Positions 32,736-42,520 of a stretch of 46,939 nt of DNA are shown in pieces (within the stretch, counting starts at the first letter, position 1; every line of letters starts with the position of its first letter). The notes below the pieces were generated by a model, which saw nothing but the letters and a program-made list of their open reading frames with translations, searched no databases and was not told where the DNA came from. The stretch is taken from NCBI GenBank assembly GCA_001414485.1, contig LLEY01000293.1, forward strand, positions 1-46,939, written 5' to 3'. A program made the translations under genes and the position numbers. The stretch is from Calycina herbarum (taxonomy: Eukaryota > Ascomycota > Leotiomycetes > Helotiales > Pezizellaceae).

Positions 32736-33460
32736 TTTGTTTGTTTGGTGTGGAAAGTCGGGAGAGCCCAAGATCTTGGAAATATGCTTCGGCCACTGGC
32801 TCAAAGGCTCGGAGGTCTGATCGGAAGCAACTTTTGGCCAGGCCAGGGGGAGGAAGGGAGGGCACCCTTAGCGACCCCACCAAAAAGACCTCTGGAGGTT
32901 GCGGGCAGGCACCTCACGACTACGGAGGTACTCGTACAGTGCAAAATTGCTCGTTTGCTGGAGTAGCTGAAGTGCTTGCTGCCCAATTGCCTGCGTCGTC
33001 GCGTGAAAATCAACAAACACGCGCCGTCGCCGTGTCTGCTTGTATGTATGCCAGCTAGCGCCACCTGCACCATACTGCACTTGCATAACCAACTTCCACC
33101 CGCGTTTAAGGCCGCCCGCCAGGGGGGTTATCTTCATCGGAATAACCTCAAATCAAACCCAAATCGGCACTTCAAACATTGCGTCTAGCCTCTGCCCGCA
33201 TTGAGACATTGTACTGTCTGTGCCTTGCTCTCCATCCGAGTCATTCATTTGCAAGAGAGCAGAGCAGAGCAGGTCAGGTAATCCGGCACTTCTGATCACG
33301 CTTCTCGGTACCGCCAGCTGGGCTATTGATCTATTGATCTATTGACCTCGACCTCGCAACCTCTCCACGGATTTCAGCCTTGTTCAGTCAAGGCACCGCA
33401 TCCGGCATTCTGGATTCCTCTACGCTCTCTGCTGGTTCGCCAGCCCAATTTCACGACGCC
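32736..33460. promoter_or_regulatory. Divergent promoter region GCV3 / SPG1
   Basis: 725 bp between opposite starts. It includes short simple repeats: three GAGCA-type units near 33256-33272 and three 8-bp CTATTGAT units near 33324-33347. The SPG1 leader is CT-rich. Open frames on both strands here overlap and lack motifs. Confidence 0.4.
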
Positions 33461-34571
33461 ATGGAGAACACGATGGAGAACACGATGGAGAACGAGGGGG
33501 CATACGATACACGGGGGGAGGGACAGGATGACACAATGGGCGGCACCGAAGAATCACAATCGCACACGCACACGCCCACGCACACGCCCACGCACAGCAA
33601 TGGCTTCCTCGATCGACGACACGGCCAGTCGCAGTCTGCCGACTTCCTCCCCTCCCAGCAAGGTTATCCTGATTCTCCCACCCCCGATGCCGACGCGAGA
33701 TACCCAACTCCCCCGACTGCCTTTGCTCCTTCCATCTCCCGACCCAATTCTGGCCTCTCTGGTAACGGTGCCTACTCCAACATGCAGTCGTCATATCAAG
33801 ATCAGAATGCTCGCGGCGCTACGAGTGGAGAGGCGGGACGGAATAAGAACAGTGTGGTGATCAAGGTTGGCATGGTTGGCGATGCACAAATCGGCAAGAC
33901 ATCGTTAATGGTCAAATATGTCGAGGGAAGTTGGGACGAGGACTATATCCAAACGCTGGGGGTCAATTTCATGGAAAAGACTATTTCGATACGCAATACC
34001 GAGATTACCTTTTCCATTTGGGATTTGGGAGGACAACGGGAATTCGTCAATATGTTGCCCCTAGTATGCAATGACGCAGTGGCCATTTTGTTCATGTTCG
34101 ACTTGACGCGGAAGAGCACTTTGAACAGTATCAAGGAATGGTACCGGCAAGGACGAGGATTCAACAAGACGGCCATTCCATTTCTCGTTGGTACCAAATA
34201 TGATCATTTCGTCAACTTTCCCCGCGAGGACCAAGAGGAAATATCAAATCAGGTGAGCAAAATCCTTGTTTTGACAAGAGCCGCAATTTGCCACTTTTTT
34301 CTTATTTATTTATCTCAATACACATACTAACATCGTCTCCCAGGCACGGAGGTTCGCTAAAGCCATGAGAGCAAGTCTCATCTTCAGCAGTACAAGTCAC
34401 AGCATCAACGTACAAAAGGTAATTTACCCCAACAAAACCATCAACTTAATACTCACAATTCTCACTCAGATTTTCAAAATTGTCCTCTCCAAAGCCTTCG
34501 ACCTGAAATGCACAATCCCCGAAATCGAGAACGTCGGCGAACCCCTTCTCCTCTACCAATCCGTTGGTTGA
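33461..34571 (+). CDS. SPG1: SPG1/TEM1-type Ras-superfamily GTPase (septation initiation)
   Basis: GTPase switch of the septation initiation / mitotic exit network, acting at spindle pole bodies. Exons 33461-34252, 34344-34418 and 34470-34571 join to 322 residues. The GTPase domain (about 130-322) has the P-loop GDAQIGKTS at 140-148. It also has the DxxG switch as WDLGGQREF, the TKYD guanine-specificity motif, and the family phrases VKYVEGSWDEDYIQTLGVNFMEKTI and SHSINVQKIFKIVLSKAFDL. It ends GEPLLLYQSVG with no CAAX box, as in Spg1. The first 125 residues are disordered and repeat-rich (MENTMENTMENE, HTHTPTHTPTHS). The ATG at 33461 begins three tandem in-frame ATGs; an open frame reaches further upstream only via a TTG. 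Confidence 0.94.
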
Positions 34572-35405
34572 TCCCTCTCCGCGTTCTTCTTCCCAGAGGA
34601 AGAACCGGTGTCGCTATTCAATGATGTTCTAGAGCAAGAGGGGAAAAGTTCCTGCCTAGATGATAGGCGATAGTAATCTCGGGCAGCCACGTACGTTAAT
34701 GAGAAGAATGACTAACCTGAATTTTCTTGCATGATTTTTTGCTTCTTGTTGGCAAGAAAATGACTTTATGGCACAATATCATGAATGAGAAACAAAACAC
34801 GAATTTGGGAAGGGGCGGTTGGCTTTGTGGGAGCTTGGCTTTGGCATAGGAAAAACTTGGGGAGAAGCATAATCCATTTTTCTTCTTTCCAAACTTGCTC
34901 TGTATCCTATTGCATATCTTTGTTGTTTTAGCAGGTCGTTAAGGTGGCTATTTGTGGTTTTCTATGACTACTGTCTGTTTTGAGAATACTACAACGGTAC
35001 AATGAAAGAAAGCACCCTCGATGGAGTCTCACATGACAATTGCAGTACCTTTTTTCTCATATGTGTTATTGATAGTACATAACTCGCCTTGCTGGAGCTA
35101 TCGTTCTAAAATGGAGAAACCTACTCAAACAATCTCAAGCAGTATTCATTATCCTAGACTATTTTCGGACCGTTGAAACCTGGTTTGAGGTCTCTACTCC
35201 GTTGTGAACGCTATGAACAGCGAGGTCAACGTCTCCAGACTCGCTTTGAAGAATTGAGAAGGCCTCGGAAATCACTTTCTCAGTAACGGGGGTCTGCCGT
35301 CTCAATTCTCATCAAAAACGTGCTCTCAAAAATAGGTAAAACTAGGTCCCTGGGTTATTTGAAAAGTAGGTCCAGGTGGTGACATCAGCTGGTCTCGTTG
35401 ATAAG
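34572..35405. other. Intergenic region, right edge of the gene island
   Basis: About 830 bp downstream of SPG1 with normal base composition and no supported ORF. From about 35290 it leads into the transposon block. Confidence 0.4.
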
Positions 35406-36542
35406 TACAGTGACATTCTTTTCAACGATATCTATCTCTTTAAATCAGCGTAGTGACAAAAAATTCAACAAATTAAATCTAAATTAATTCAATCAGATTA
35501 GAATAGAGTTAATTTAGAGTCTGTTAGAGCCTTGGTTTAATTTAATTTAGTATATATAGAGTTAATTTAGAATTAATTAATAGGATTCTTTTTAGATATA
35601 ACGTGGTTTATCACCGAGTAGTGTATTTTCCCTCTACTCTACTACTTTAATATCAGATTAATTAACTATAACAAATAATATTAATTAAAACTACTCGGAA
35701 TCTAATAAACTAGATATATCTATAACCTCTTAACAAGTTTGTATATTATAACTAGTCTTTCCGTAAGTGCTATACCGTCGTCTAGAGGTTTGTCTCTTAT
35801 TTTGCCTACCTCTCTTAGAACGCTTGTCGCGTCGAGCCTGTTCCTCTGCCTTCTTTTAAGCTAATACGTCTTATATATCCTCTATAGTAAGTATACCTCC
35901 TTAATAGACCCGAGTCTTTTTAGCCTTATAGCGCTTGCTAAGTACTTTATTTACCTTACGAAGAGTATAGACTTCGGCTAATAACAAAGTTATCTTATAA
36001 GCTAATAGCTTTATACTCTTTGCTAATATAGCTATAGTCTCGAAAATAGAGGTTAGCGAGCTTTCTTAATAGCGTGAAATACGATTCTTAACTAAAGTTG
36101 TTTATAAAAGAGCGTTAGTTAGATTACGAGGGGTCTATAAGACCTAAGAGTTAGCGGCCGCAGAGGGGGGTCTAGTAGGTATAGGAGTTTATAATTAGAT
36201 ATTAAGCTTTAATATTATAGCTCAGAGATTAAAAGATACTAAGCCAGCTCTGCGGAATCTAGCCTAGGCGTTTTAAGTTATTATTAATTACTTATAAGCT
36301 ACGTAAAAGGCTAAAAAGAACTCGACCTTAGTAATATAGTTAATATAAGCTTTAATAAAAGTCTTAATTTAATACTTATATATACGTTTAAGAATACTAA
36401 AACATCTAACGTCGAGTAGCTAGATTAAATAAGAGGAATAAGAAAGTAGATAAAGAGTAATAATATTATTAGCTTTATAATACTCTTAAAATACAGCTGA
36501 TTTATAACTCTTATACTTATCTAATACTAGTATTCGATATAG
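35406..36542 (-). mobile_element. Pogo/Fot1-like DNA transposon, 3' part (right)
   Basis: The minus strand carries the C-terminal part of a DDE transposase. At its tip, 35406-35407 is TA followed by CAGTGACATT, a plausible pogo-like terminal repeat. The 5' part of the element is cut off at 36542, where truncated LTR sequence begins. The DNA is strongly RIP-mutated from about 35460 on. The transposase evidence is good; the exact outer end is tentative because the matching terminal repeat is not in the window. Confidence 0.6.
35690..36500 (-). pseudogene. Pogo/Fot1-like DDE transposase, C-terminal half
   Basis: Read on the minus strand with RIP-type stops, it gives LATRR-x-MF-x-YS-x-TY (the LLQPLDVGCFSxLKRxY region). 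Then come INNNLKRLG-x-IPQSWL, TPRNLTNALL-x-TTLVKNRISRY and IFETIAILAKSIKLLAYKITLLLAEVYTLRKVNKVLSKRYKAKKTRVY. Next are GGILTIEDI and RRRYSTYGKTSYNIQTC. This order (end of DDE core, leucine-rich coiled coil, KRRRAKKTR, LTIEDAQ, CGKxGHNxRTC) is that of fungal pogo-like transposases. It is an inverted relative of 4703-5000. Confidence 0.8.
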
Positions 36543-36691
36543 TATAACGAAACTTAAACGAACTAAACGAAGATAACTAAGTCTCGAAAGTTAGTATATA
36601 GGTAAGAAGTATAGACGCGATAGATTATTTACTTAGAAGTAAACTCGTTACTTATATTAAAGATATTAAATAAGATAATAAGATTAATAAC
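36543..36691 (-). repeat. Truncated LTR copy D
   Basis: The 149 bp from TATAACGAAACTTAAACG to GATTAATAAC match the gag-proximal third of the gypsy LTR (compare 4258-4404). The copy stops abruptly where copy E starts with the same sequence again, giving a tandem duplication of this third. Confidence 0.8.
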
Positions 36692-36903
36692 TATAACGAA
36701 ACTCAAACGAACTAAACAAAGATAACTAAGTCTCGAAGGTTAGTATATAAGTAAGAAGTATAGATACGCCGGGTTGTTTACTTAGAAGTAAACTCGTTAC
36801 TTATATTAAAGATATTAAATAAGATAATAAGATTAATAACTAAAGTTAAGTACGAAGCTTCTATCTACTAGTAGACGTGCTAGTCTTATATAGAACCTTC
36901 GTT
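36692..36903 (-). repeat. Truncated LTR copy E
   Basis: 212 bp match the LTR from its gag-proximal end to AGAACCTTCG. After 36903 the sequence departs from the other LTR copies, so the TG-side half is missing. Confidence 0.8.
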
Positions 36904-38640
36904 TATATTAGAGTCCTGCTTAGCAGGAGTCCTAAAGATAGAGTCCGACTCTATTTCTAGAGCTATAATTTATAGCTCCTTAGTACTCTGCTTTGTTATT
37001 CTTAATAACTTATATAATAATAGAGACTTATTATCTCTCTTACTTTTGTTATCTCTATAATCTAGCCTTCTAGACAGCCTGTCTACTAGGTTAGTCTTAC
37101 CTTCTCTATACTCTATTATAAAGTTAAATACTACTAATTCCTTAGCCTATCTAGCCTGTCTCTTATTTAGTTTTCTCTTTATTATAAAGTATTTTAGGTT
37201 ATTATAGTCTATCTTAACAACGATAGTATACTAAGTATACGTAAGGTAATATCTCTACTACTAGAAAGCTAGTATAATTACTAGAAGTTTCTAATTATAG
37301 GTATTATAGTTAACTTTAGCTACTATAAACTTCCTTAAATAAAAAGTAATAGAGTGCTACCTCGCGTCTATATCTTTACTAAACAGTTATAAGAGAATAT
37401 ATCCTACTATAAAGCCTAATACATCTGTCTTAACTTTAATCGCTCTCTCTATATTAAAGTGTTATAGTACTAGTATAGTAGTAAAAGCTGTTTTTAGATT
37501 CTAGAAAGCTCTTTCTACTTAGTCTATTTATTAAAGTAATTACTTCTCTTTTAGTAGGTTAGTAATAGGTTTAGTTACTACTATATAGCTATAGATAAAA
37601 CGTCGATAGAAGTTAAAGAACTCTAAGACTACTTAGACTTCTTAAATACTTCTTAGAAACAGCTATTCTAAGATAGCGGCTGCTCTACTTAGTTCTATCT
37701 ATACCTCTTCTAGGCTAATTATAAATCCTAGGAATATAATAGTATTAGTATTAAATTTATATTTCTATAAATTCGTAATAAGCCTATACTACGTTAAGCG
37801 TTCAAGTACCTGTTATACTACTATATTATACTTGTCTAGGTTCTCTAAGAATATTAGAATATTATTAAGATATATTATATATATTATATCTACTAAGCCT
37901 ACTAAAGCCTAGTTAATATATACTTAAAATATTACTAGCGTGTTATAAAGACTAAAAGGTATTATATAATACTTAAAATACCTATAACACGTATAGAACG
38001 CTGTCTTCTATTTATCGCCTTTTTAGATCTAAAGTTAATAATATATATCTTTTAAGTCTAGCTATATAAACCTCTTAGCTCTATAAAGACGGTCTAGCGT
38101 CTTAGTAATTAATAGGAGCGAGGTTCTATCTTTGACTATAATTCTATTTAAACTCTAGTAGTTGATATATAAGCAAAGCTTGCCTCTCTTCTTAGGTATA
38201 AATATAATAGACGCTTCTACTAGACTAGTAGACTTTTAAATCTAACTTTTTCTTTTAAATTCTACTAGGTATTCCTAGAGTACGTCTAGCTTCTTCTTAG
38301 ATAGTATATATACTAGTCTCTATAGTAGCTTACTACTAGGTTTAAGATTAATCTTATATTTTATTTTATAGTATAGTAGTAGATCTGCTATCTTATATTC
38401 TGAAAAAGTACTTATAAGTATTACGATCTATATCTGAAGGCAAAGGTATAAGAGTATATATATATATATTCGAGAATTTAAAGCTATAGTTCTAAGAACG
38501 AGGGAATACGGAATATATACTCTATGAAAAAGAGGTATTTCTACTAACTATAAAGAGCTTTTAATCTCGTTATAAATCCGTCTAAGCGTTGCAGCTCTAA
38601 CGGTTACGTATAGGACTGAGAATCACGTGTTATAGACTAG
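36904..38640 (-). mobile_element. Gypsy element Y fragment: reverse transcriptase and RNase H (RIP-decayed)
   Basis: Minus-strand translation near 37900-37590 gives RIYN-x-PRRGID, then the RT thumb phrase EV-x-VVLEFFNFYR (FLGFANFYR type). Near 37240-37060 it gives IVVKIDYNNLKYFIIKRKLNKRQAR and FIIEYREGKTNLVDRLSRRLDY, the RNase H to integrase junction (ADALSRR type). Its sequence differs from copy 1, so it is a second gypsy family. The integrase part is absent: it is cut at the LTR fragment (36903). The right boundary, near 38640, is estimated. Confidence 0.75.
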
Positions 38641-39148
38641 CGCTGTAATATTACTCTCTCTTTTAGAAAAAGCTTATTTATAAGCTTTATATTATAACTA
38701 AATCGTCTGTTAGATAATTATAATCGTCTATTCCGTCTTCTTACGCTTGTATCTAGCTTTATAAAGCCCTTAGCGGACTAGTATAGGCTAGATTAGCGAG
38801 GTGAAAATCGCGTACTTTATATAGATAATACTTAAAATTCGAGGCTAGATACTACTATAGATTAGGGTTATAGCCTAACTATTAAACCCTGTATTAGAGC
38901 TTTCTACGAACTGTCTTTATAGCTAAGACTTCTTCTACTTCCTACTCTTTCTAATCTGTAACTTATATTAGTAGGGGTAGTTCGTTTACCTATCTAGGTA
39001 ACAGATCTATAGCAGCTTTACAGAGTAGTAACAAGGGGAATATAAGGTGTATACGGAAGTGGTCTAGTAGTTTAAGCTAGAAAGAGTATCCTTCGTAAGC
39101 TGTAATCTAGAACGGACCCTTGTTTTGTCTATCTAGCTTATAGCTTAG
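38641..39148 (-). mobile_element. Chromodomain gypsy element X, 3' part (integrase end and chromodomain)
   Basis: On the minus strand it reads LSYKLDRQNKGPF at 39148-39110, continuing an integrase C-terminus. It then gives LDHFRIHLIFPLLLL and a chromodomain at about 38960-38800: EVEEVLAIKTVRRKL, YRV, LGYNPNL, YLASNFKY. It ends KVRDFHLANLAY and DGIDDYNYLTDDL. The order integrase-GPF motif, HP-type linker, chromodomain is that of chromoviruses. Element Z is inserted right at its edge; the other half is at 46463-46939. Confidence 0.78.
39144..39148. repeat. Target-site duplication CTTAG, left of element Z
   Basis: CTTAG directly precedes the LTR at 39149, and the same five bases directly follow the other LTR at 46463-46467. 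Five base pairs is the usual Ty3/gypsy duplication. Confidence 0.9.
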
Positions 39149-39611
39149 TATAACGAAACTCAAACGAACTAAACAAAGATAACTAAGTCTCGAAGGTTAG
39201 TATATAGGTAAGAAGTACAGATACGCTAGGTTATTTACTTAGAAGTAAACTCGTTACTTATATCAAAGATATTAAACAAGATAATAAGATTAATAACTAA
39301 AGTTAAGCACGAAGCTCCTATCTAATAGCAGACATACCAGTCTTATATAGAACCTTCGTTCCTAAGCACGTCGCTTATATCGCTTACGTTGCTCGCGTTG
39401 CTCGCGATTAAAGCAATTAGAGCGATATAGGCGATCACGTTATATAACCCTACGTAACTTCTAACATTACTATAATAATAAGATCCTAAAATCCCTAATA
39501 TTCTTTATATTACTGATTTCCTCCTATATTACTTTCCTTTCCTAGATGTTATACCTTATCCTATTAGAACGCTGTCTAGACTACTTACTATATATACCGT
39601 GATTTATAACA
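39149..39611 (-). repeat. 3' LTR of element Z (copy B)
   Basis: 463 bp, same as 46000-46462 apart from mostly C-to-T and G-to-A changes. It is more heavily RIP-mutated than its partner: TTTATAACA replaces TTCGTAACA at the outer end. It is 18 bp longer than copy A, mostly in a region of short CGCTTACA-like units. Confidence 0.92.
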
Positions 39612-39613
39612 CT

Positions 39614-40265
39614 ATCCCCTTCTTAGACTAGCGTGCCCTTACGCTTAAGTATAGCCTAAGAAATATTGTTAAGAGGCTAGCGGCCTCCCTAGTTCCTATT
39701 ATATCGTCAACACCTCTTCTAAAAGATAAGCTTAAATAATATAGGACCTTTAACGCCCTTCGAATCGAACGTTTAAGACGCGAAATAATTCCTTATACTC
39801 GTTATATAAATACGAAAACTAGTTGTTAATATATCAGCGTTCCTAGTAGTTCTAAGTATTCCGAGTATACTAGGAAAGGCAAATCTTACGATATCGAGTC
39901 GTAAAATCGAATACTCTTAATTTTTAAGTAGGAATCTATTAATACCTAGAAGCGGAGGTTATAACAGGAGGAAGAGACAGCTTATAAGATTTAGGAAGAA
40001 GCTATATAAAAGATCCTTCGCCTACGAAAACAACAACGCTTCTTTATAGAGCAGGAGTAAGAGATGCTCCGTCGTAGTCTTACTAATCTATAAGAGCTTG
40101 ATAAAGCTAATAAGAAGGAAAGAGCAGAGAAGGAGAAAGAAGAGAGGGAATTAGAGATCGTCTAGCTAGCGGCCCCTTCTTCTTCTAGCGACCCCGCTTT
40201 TGTTACTAAGCTAACCCTTGATTTAGCTTTCCTTAAGGCTTTCCCTTCTAACTACGAGATGTAGG
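39614..40265 (+). pseudogene. Opposite-strand ORF-like region inside element Z
   Basis: On the plus strand, against the direction of gag-pol, a single frame runs about 217 codons, broken by RIP-type TAA and TAG stops. Readable parts are NIVKRLAASLVPIISSTPLL, YRTFNALRIERLRREIIPYTRYINTK and KILRLRKQQRFFIEQE. Then come EMLRRSLTNL, ELDKANKKERAEKEKEERELEIV and LAAPSSSSSDPAFVTKLTLDLAFLKAFPSNYEM. The pattern of a charged coiled coil, LDELD-like segment and Ser-rich tail reminds me of C-termini of fungal pogo-like transposases, but I cannot name it. It lies tail to tail with the chromodomain and next to the 3' LTR. It may be a captured gene or an antisense accessory ORF. Confidence 0.55.
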
Positions 40266-40269
40266 TAAC

Positions 40270-41700
40270 CCTAAGTTTTAGTAGTAGAACTTCCGAAGTT
40301 CCTCTAGGTAATAGTTAAGATTACTTTTTAGCTCTTAAGTGTTTTCTAAGTATAGGTAATCTAACTATTTAATTAAATATTTAATCTTGCCTCTAATAAT
40401 CTTATAGTTAAGAATTCTTTTAACTTTATATTCAGTGTTTAGATTAACTAGTTAAATTTCTATAAATAGGGCTAGTAGTGCTCCTAGTAGTACTGGTTTA
40501 AGTAGGGATATATAGAATACTAGGTAGATGTTTATTATCTTTAGTAGTACTAATTTATAATTCAAAGGTCTTTTAACTCGTTTGATTTTAAATAGTCTAA
40601 GTTTCTTATAATCTAGTTTATTACTTAGTCTTTTTATATCGATGTTCTTTTATACTAAATAGACTTTATCCCTCTCTTTTAGCGTTAGCTCCTAACTACG
40701 TCGTTTGTTATAGTAGTATGTATTTCTTTTAGCTATGAATTACAAATCCTTTATAAGTTCCTTATATAGCCCTTTAATTTTTAAGACGTGAATACGAGTA
40801 AGCTAGTTGTCGATAGTCGTAGATAGCGGTTCTTAATACGCTAATAATTTATATCTAAAATTAGCGTAGAATAGTATAATAAGTATTATTTCTGTTACTA
40901 AACTGTTATAGGCAAACTATGCTAAGAGTAGCAGTCCTACCTAGTTGTCTTACTAGTAGTTTATATAATAATAAAGGTATATTTTAACTACTTAATTTAT
41001 TTATTCGTTTCCTTTATTTGTTTAAGAGTAAAAAGCTATAAAGAGCTTTCTTTTTATACTTAATCGTTTTATAAGAGTAATTTAAAATTTTAAGATAAAG
41101 AGCTTATCTCTATCTAAGAGTATTTCTTTAGGTAGTTTATGTCTTAAGACTACTTCTCTAAGGAATACAAATACTAATTCCTTAGCTATACTTAACTCTA
41201 TATATACTATTAGGATTATATACTTTGTAAGTTGTTCTATAATAACTAGGATTATATTATACTTAACTCCTATTATTAGATCTTTAGATTTTAGTAATTT
41301 AATAATAAAATCTATAGATATTAATTTCTAAGGTACCTATAGTATTAGAGTAGTATTTATCTATCTATAAGGAGTATAGTAGGAAGCCTTATTCCTAGTA
41401 TAGGTATTATATTCTATTATTACTTTCTTAACTATTATAGATAACCGATTAATATAGTAGTATTATCTTATCCTCTAGAGGGTTCTACGAATTCCTTAAT
41501 AACCGTATATAGACGTAGTATAGTATTCTTATATAAATTCTTTTATATACAAGCTAGGAACCTATAATTTCCCTTTTATATATTAGTTATAACCTTTATA
41601 TATATTCTAAATTTTATCTATCTAGATATTGTTTATTACTACTATTTTATATATAGTAGATACTAAGTCTCTATTTTTAAGAGTTTTTAAAATTATAATC
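40270..41700 (-). pseudogene. Integrase with C-terminal chromodomain, element Z
   Basis: The minus strand near 40740-40560 reads KELIKDL, FIAKRNTYYYNKRRS, ELTLKERDKVYLV and NIDIKRLSNKLDYKKL, the integrase C-terminal GPY/F-type module. This is followed by INIYLVFYISLLKP and a chromodomain near 40450-40280: EYKVKRILNYKIIRGKIKYLIK, LDYLYLENT and ELKSNLN. The catalytic core should lie to the right (about 40800-41600) but is too mutated for me to mark its D,D,E residues. Confidence 0.75.
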
Positions 41701-42520
41701 TTCTTATACTCCTTATTTCCCTCGTATCTAGGTTTCCGGCTAAGAATATTAGCTTAAGTATTTAACATTCTCTTTATATATTAAATAATAATATTAAATC
41801 CTTCTAATATCTCTAACTATCTAGCTAATCGTCTTATTATAAGTTCCTTAGTTATTATAAACATTTTAAAGTTTTTATAATTAGATAAAACTATAACTAG
41901 GTATTTTACTAGCTATAAATAAATTCTCTAGTATTCTAAAGCTAATACTATAGTAAGTAATTCCTTATTAAATATACTATAATTTTATTATACTAAGTTA
42001 AATATTTTAGAATAATATATAATAGGTATAAGTTTTCCTTTATTATTTAGTTATAGGTAAACTACACCTACTACTATGTTTAAAGCGTCTATTTTAATTA
42101 TACTAGGTTTATCTACGTTAAAATCGTATAGAATAGGTTTTTCTATAAACTTTACTTTAATTTTCTAAAAAGCGTTTTCTATTTATTCGTTCTATATAAA
42201 CTTAATAGCTTTCTTAACTAGTACTAACATTAGTTTAGTAATCTTTACATAGTCTTATATAAATAGACAGCAAAAGTTTACAAATCTAAGAAAGGACTAT
42301 ATATCTTTTATATTCTCTAGTAATTTCTAGTTTAAAACGTCTTAGATCTTTACTAGATCTATTTTCATTTTTTCTAGGTTAGATACCTATCCTAAGAAAA
42401 GTATCCAAGTTACTCTAAACTCGTATTTTAAGAGTTTCAACTAAGAGTTTACTTTTATAAGTTATTATAAAACTTCTCTAATATATCTCTTATATTCTTC
42501 TTCTTTTTCTAAGAAGATTA
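41700..42520 (-). pseudogene. Reverse transcriptase C-terminal part and RNase H, element Z
   Basis: It corresponds position by position to 420-1290 of copy 1 and carries the same motifs with extra or different RIP-type stops. The FLGFVNFYYRFI-like thumb lies near 42310-42250 and the ALSRKPRYEG-like junction near 41710-41760. Confidence 0.8.

Noticed and set aside
32590..33188. Plus- and minus-strand frames around the GCV3 promoter
   Set aside because: They overlap the GCV3 presequence exon or the divergent promoter and show no family similarity.
38600..39148. Treating 36904-39148 as one gypsy element together with the chromodomain part
   Set aside because: On the minus strand the integrase end and chromodomain come before the RT, the reverse of the gypsy gene order, so two elements must be present.
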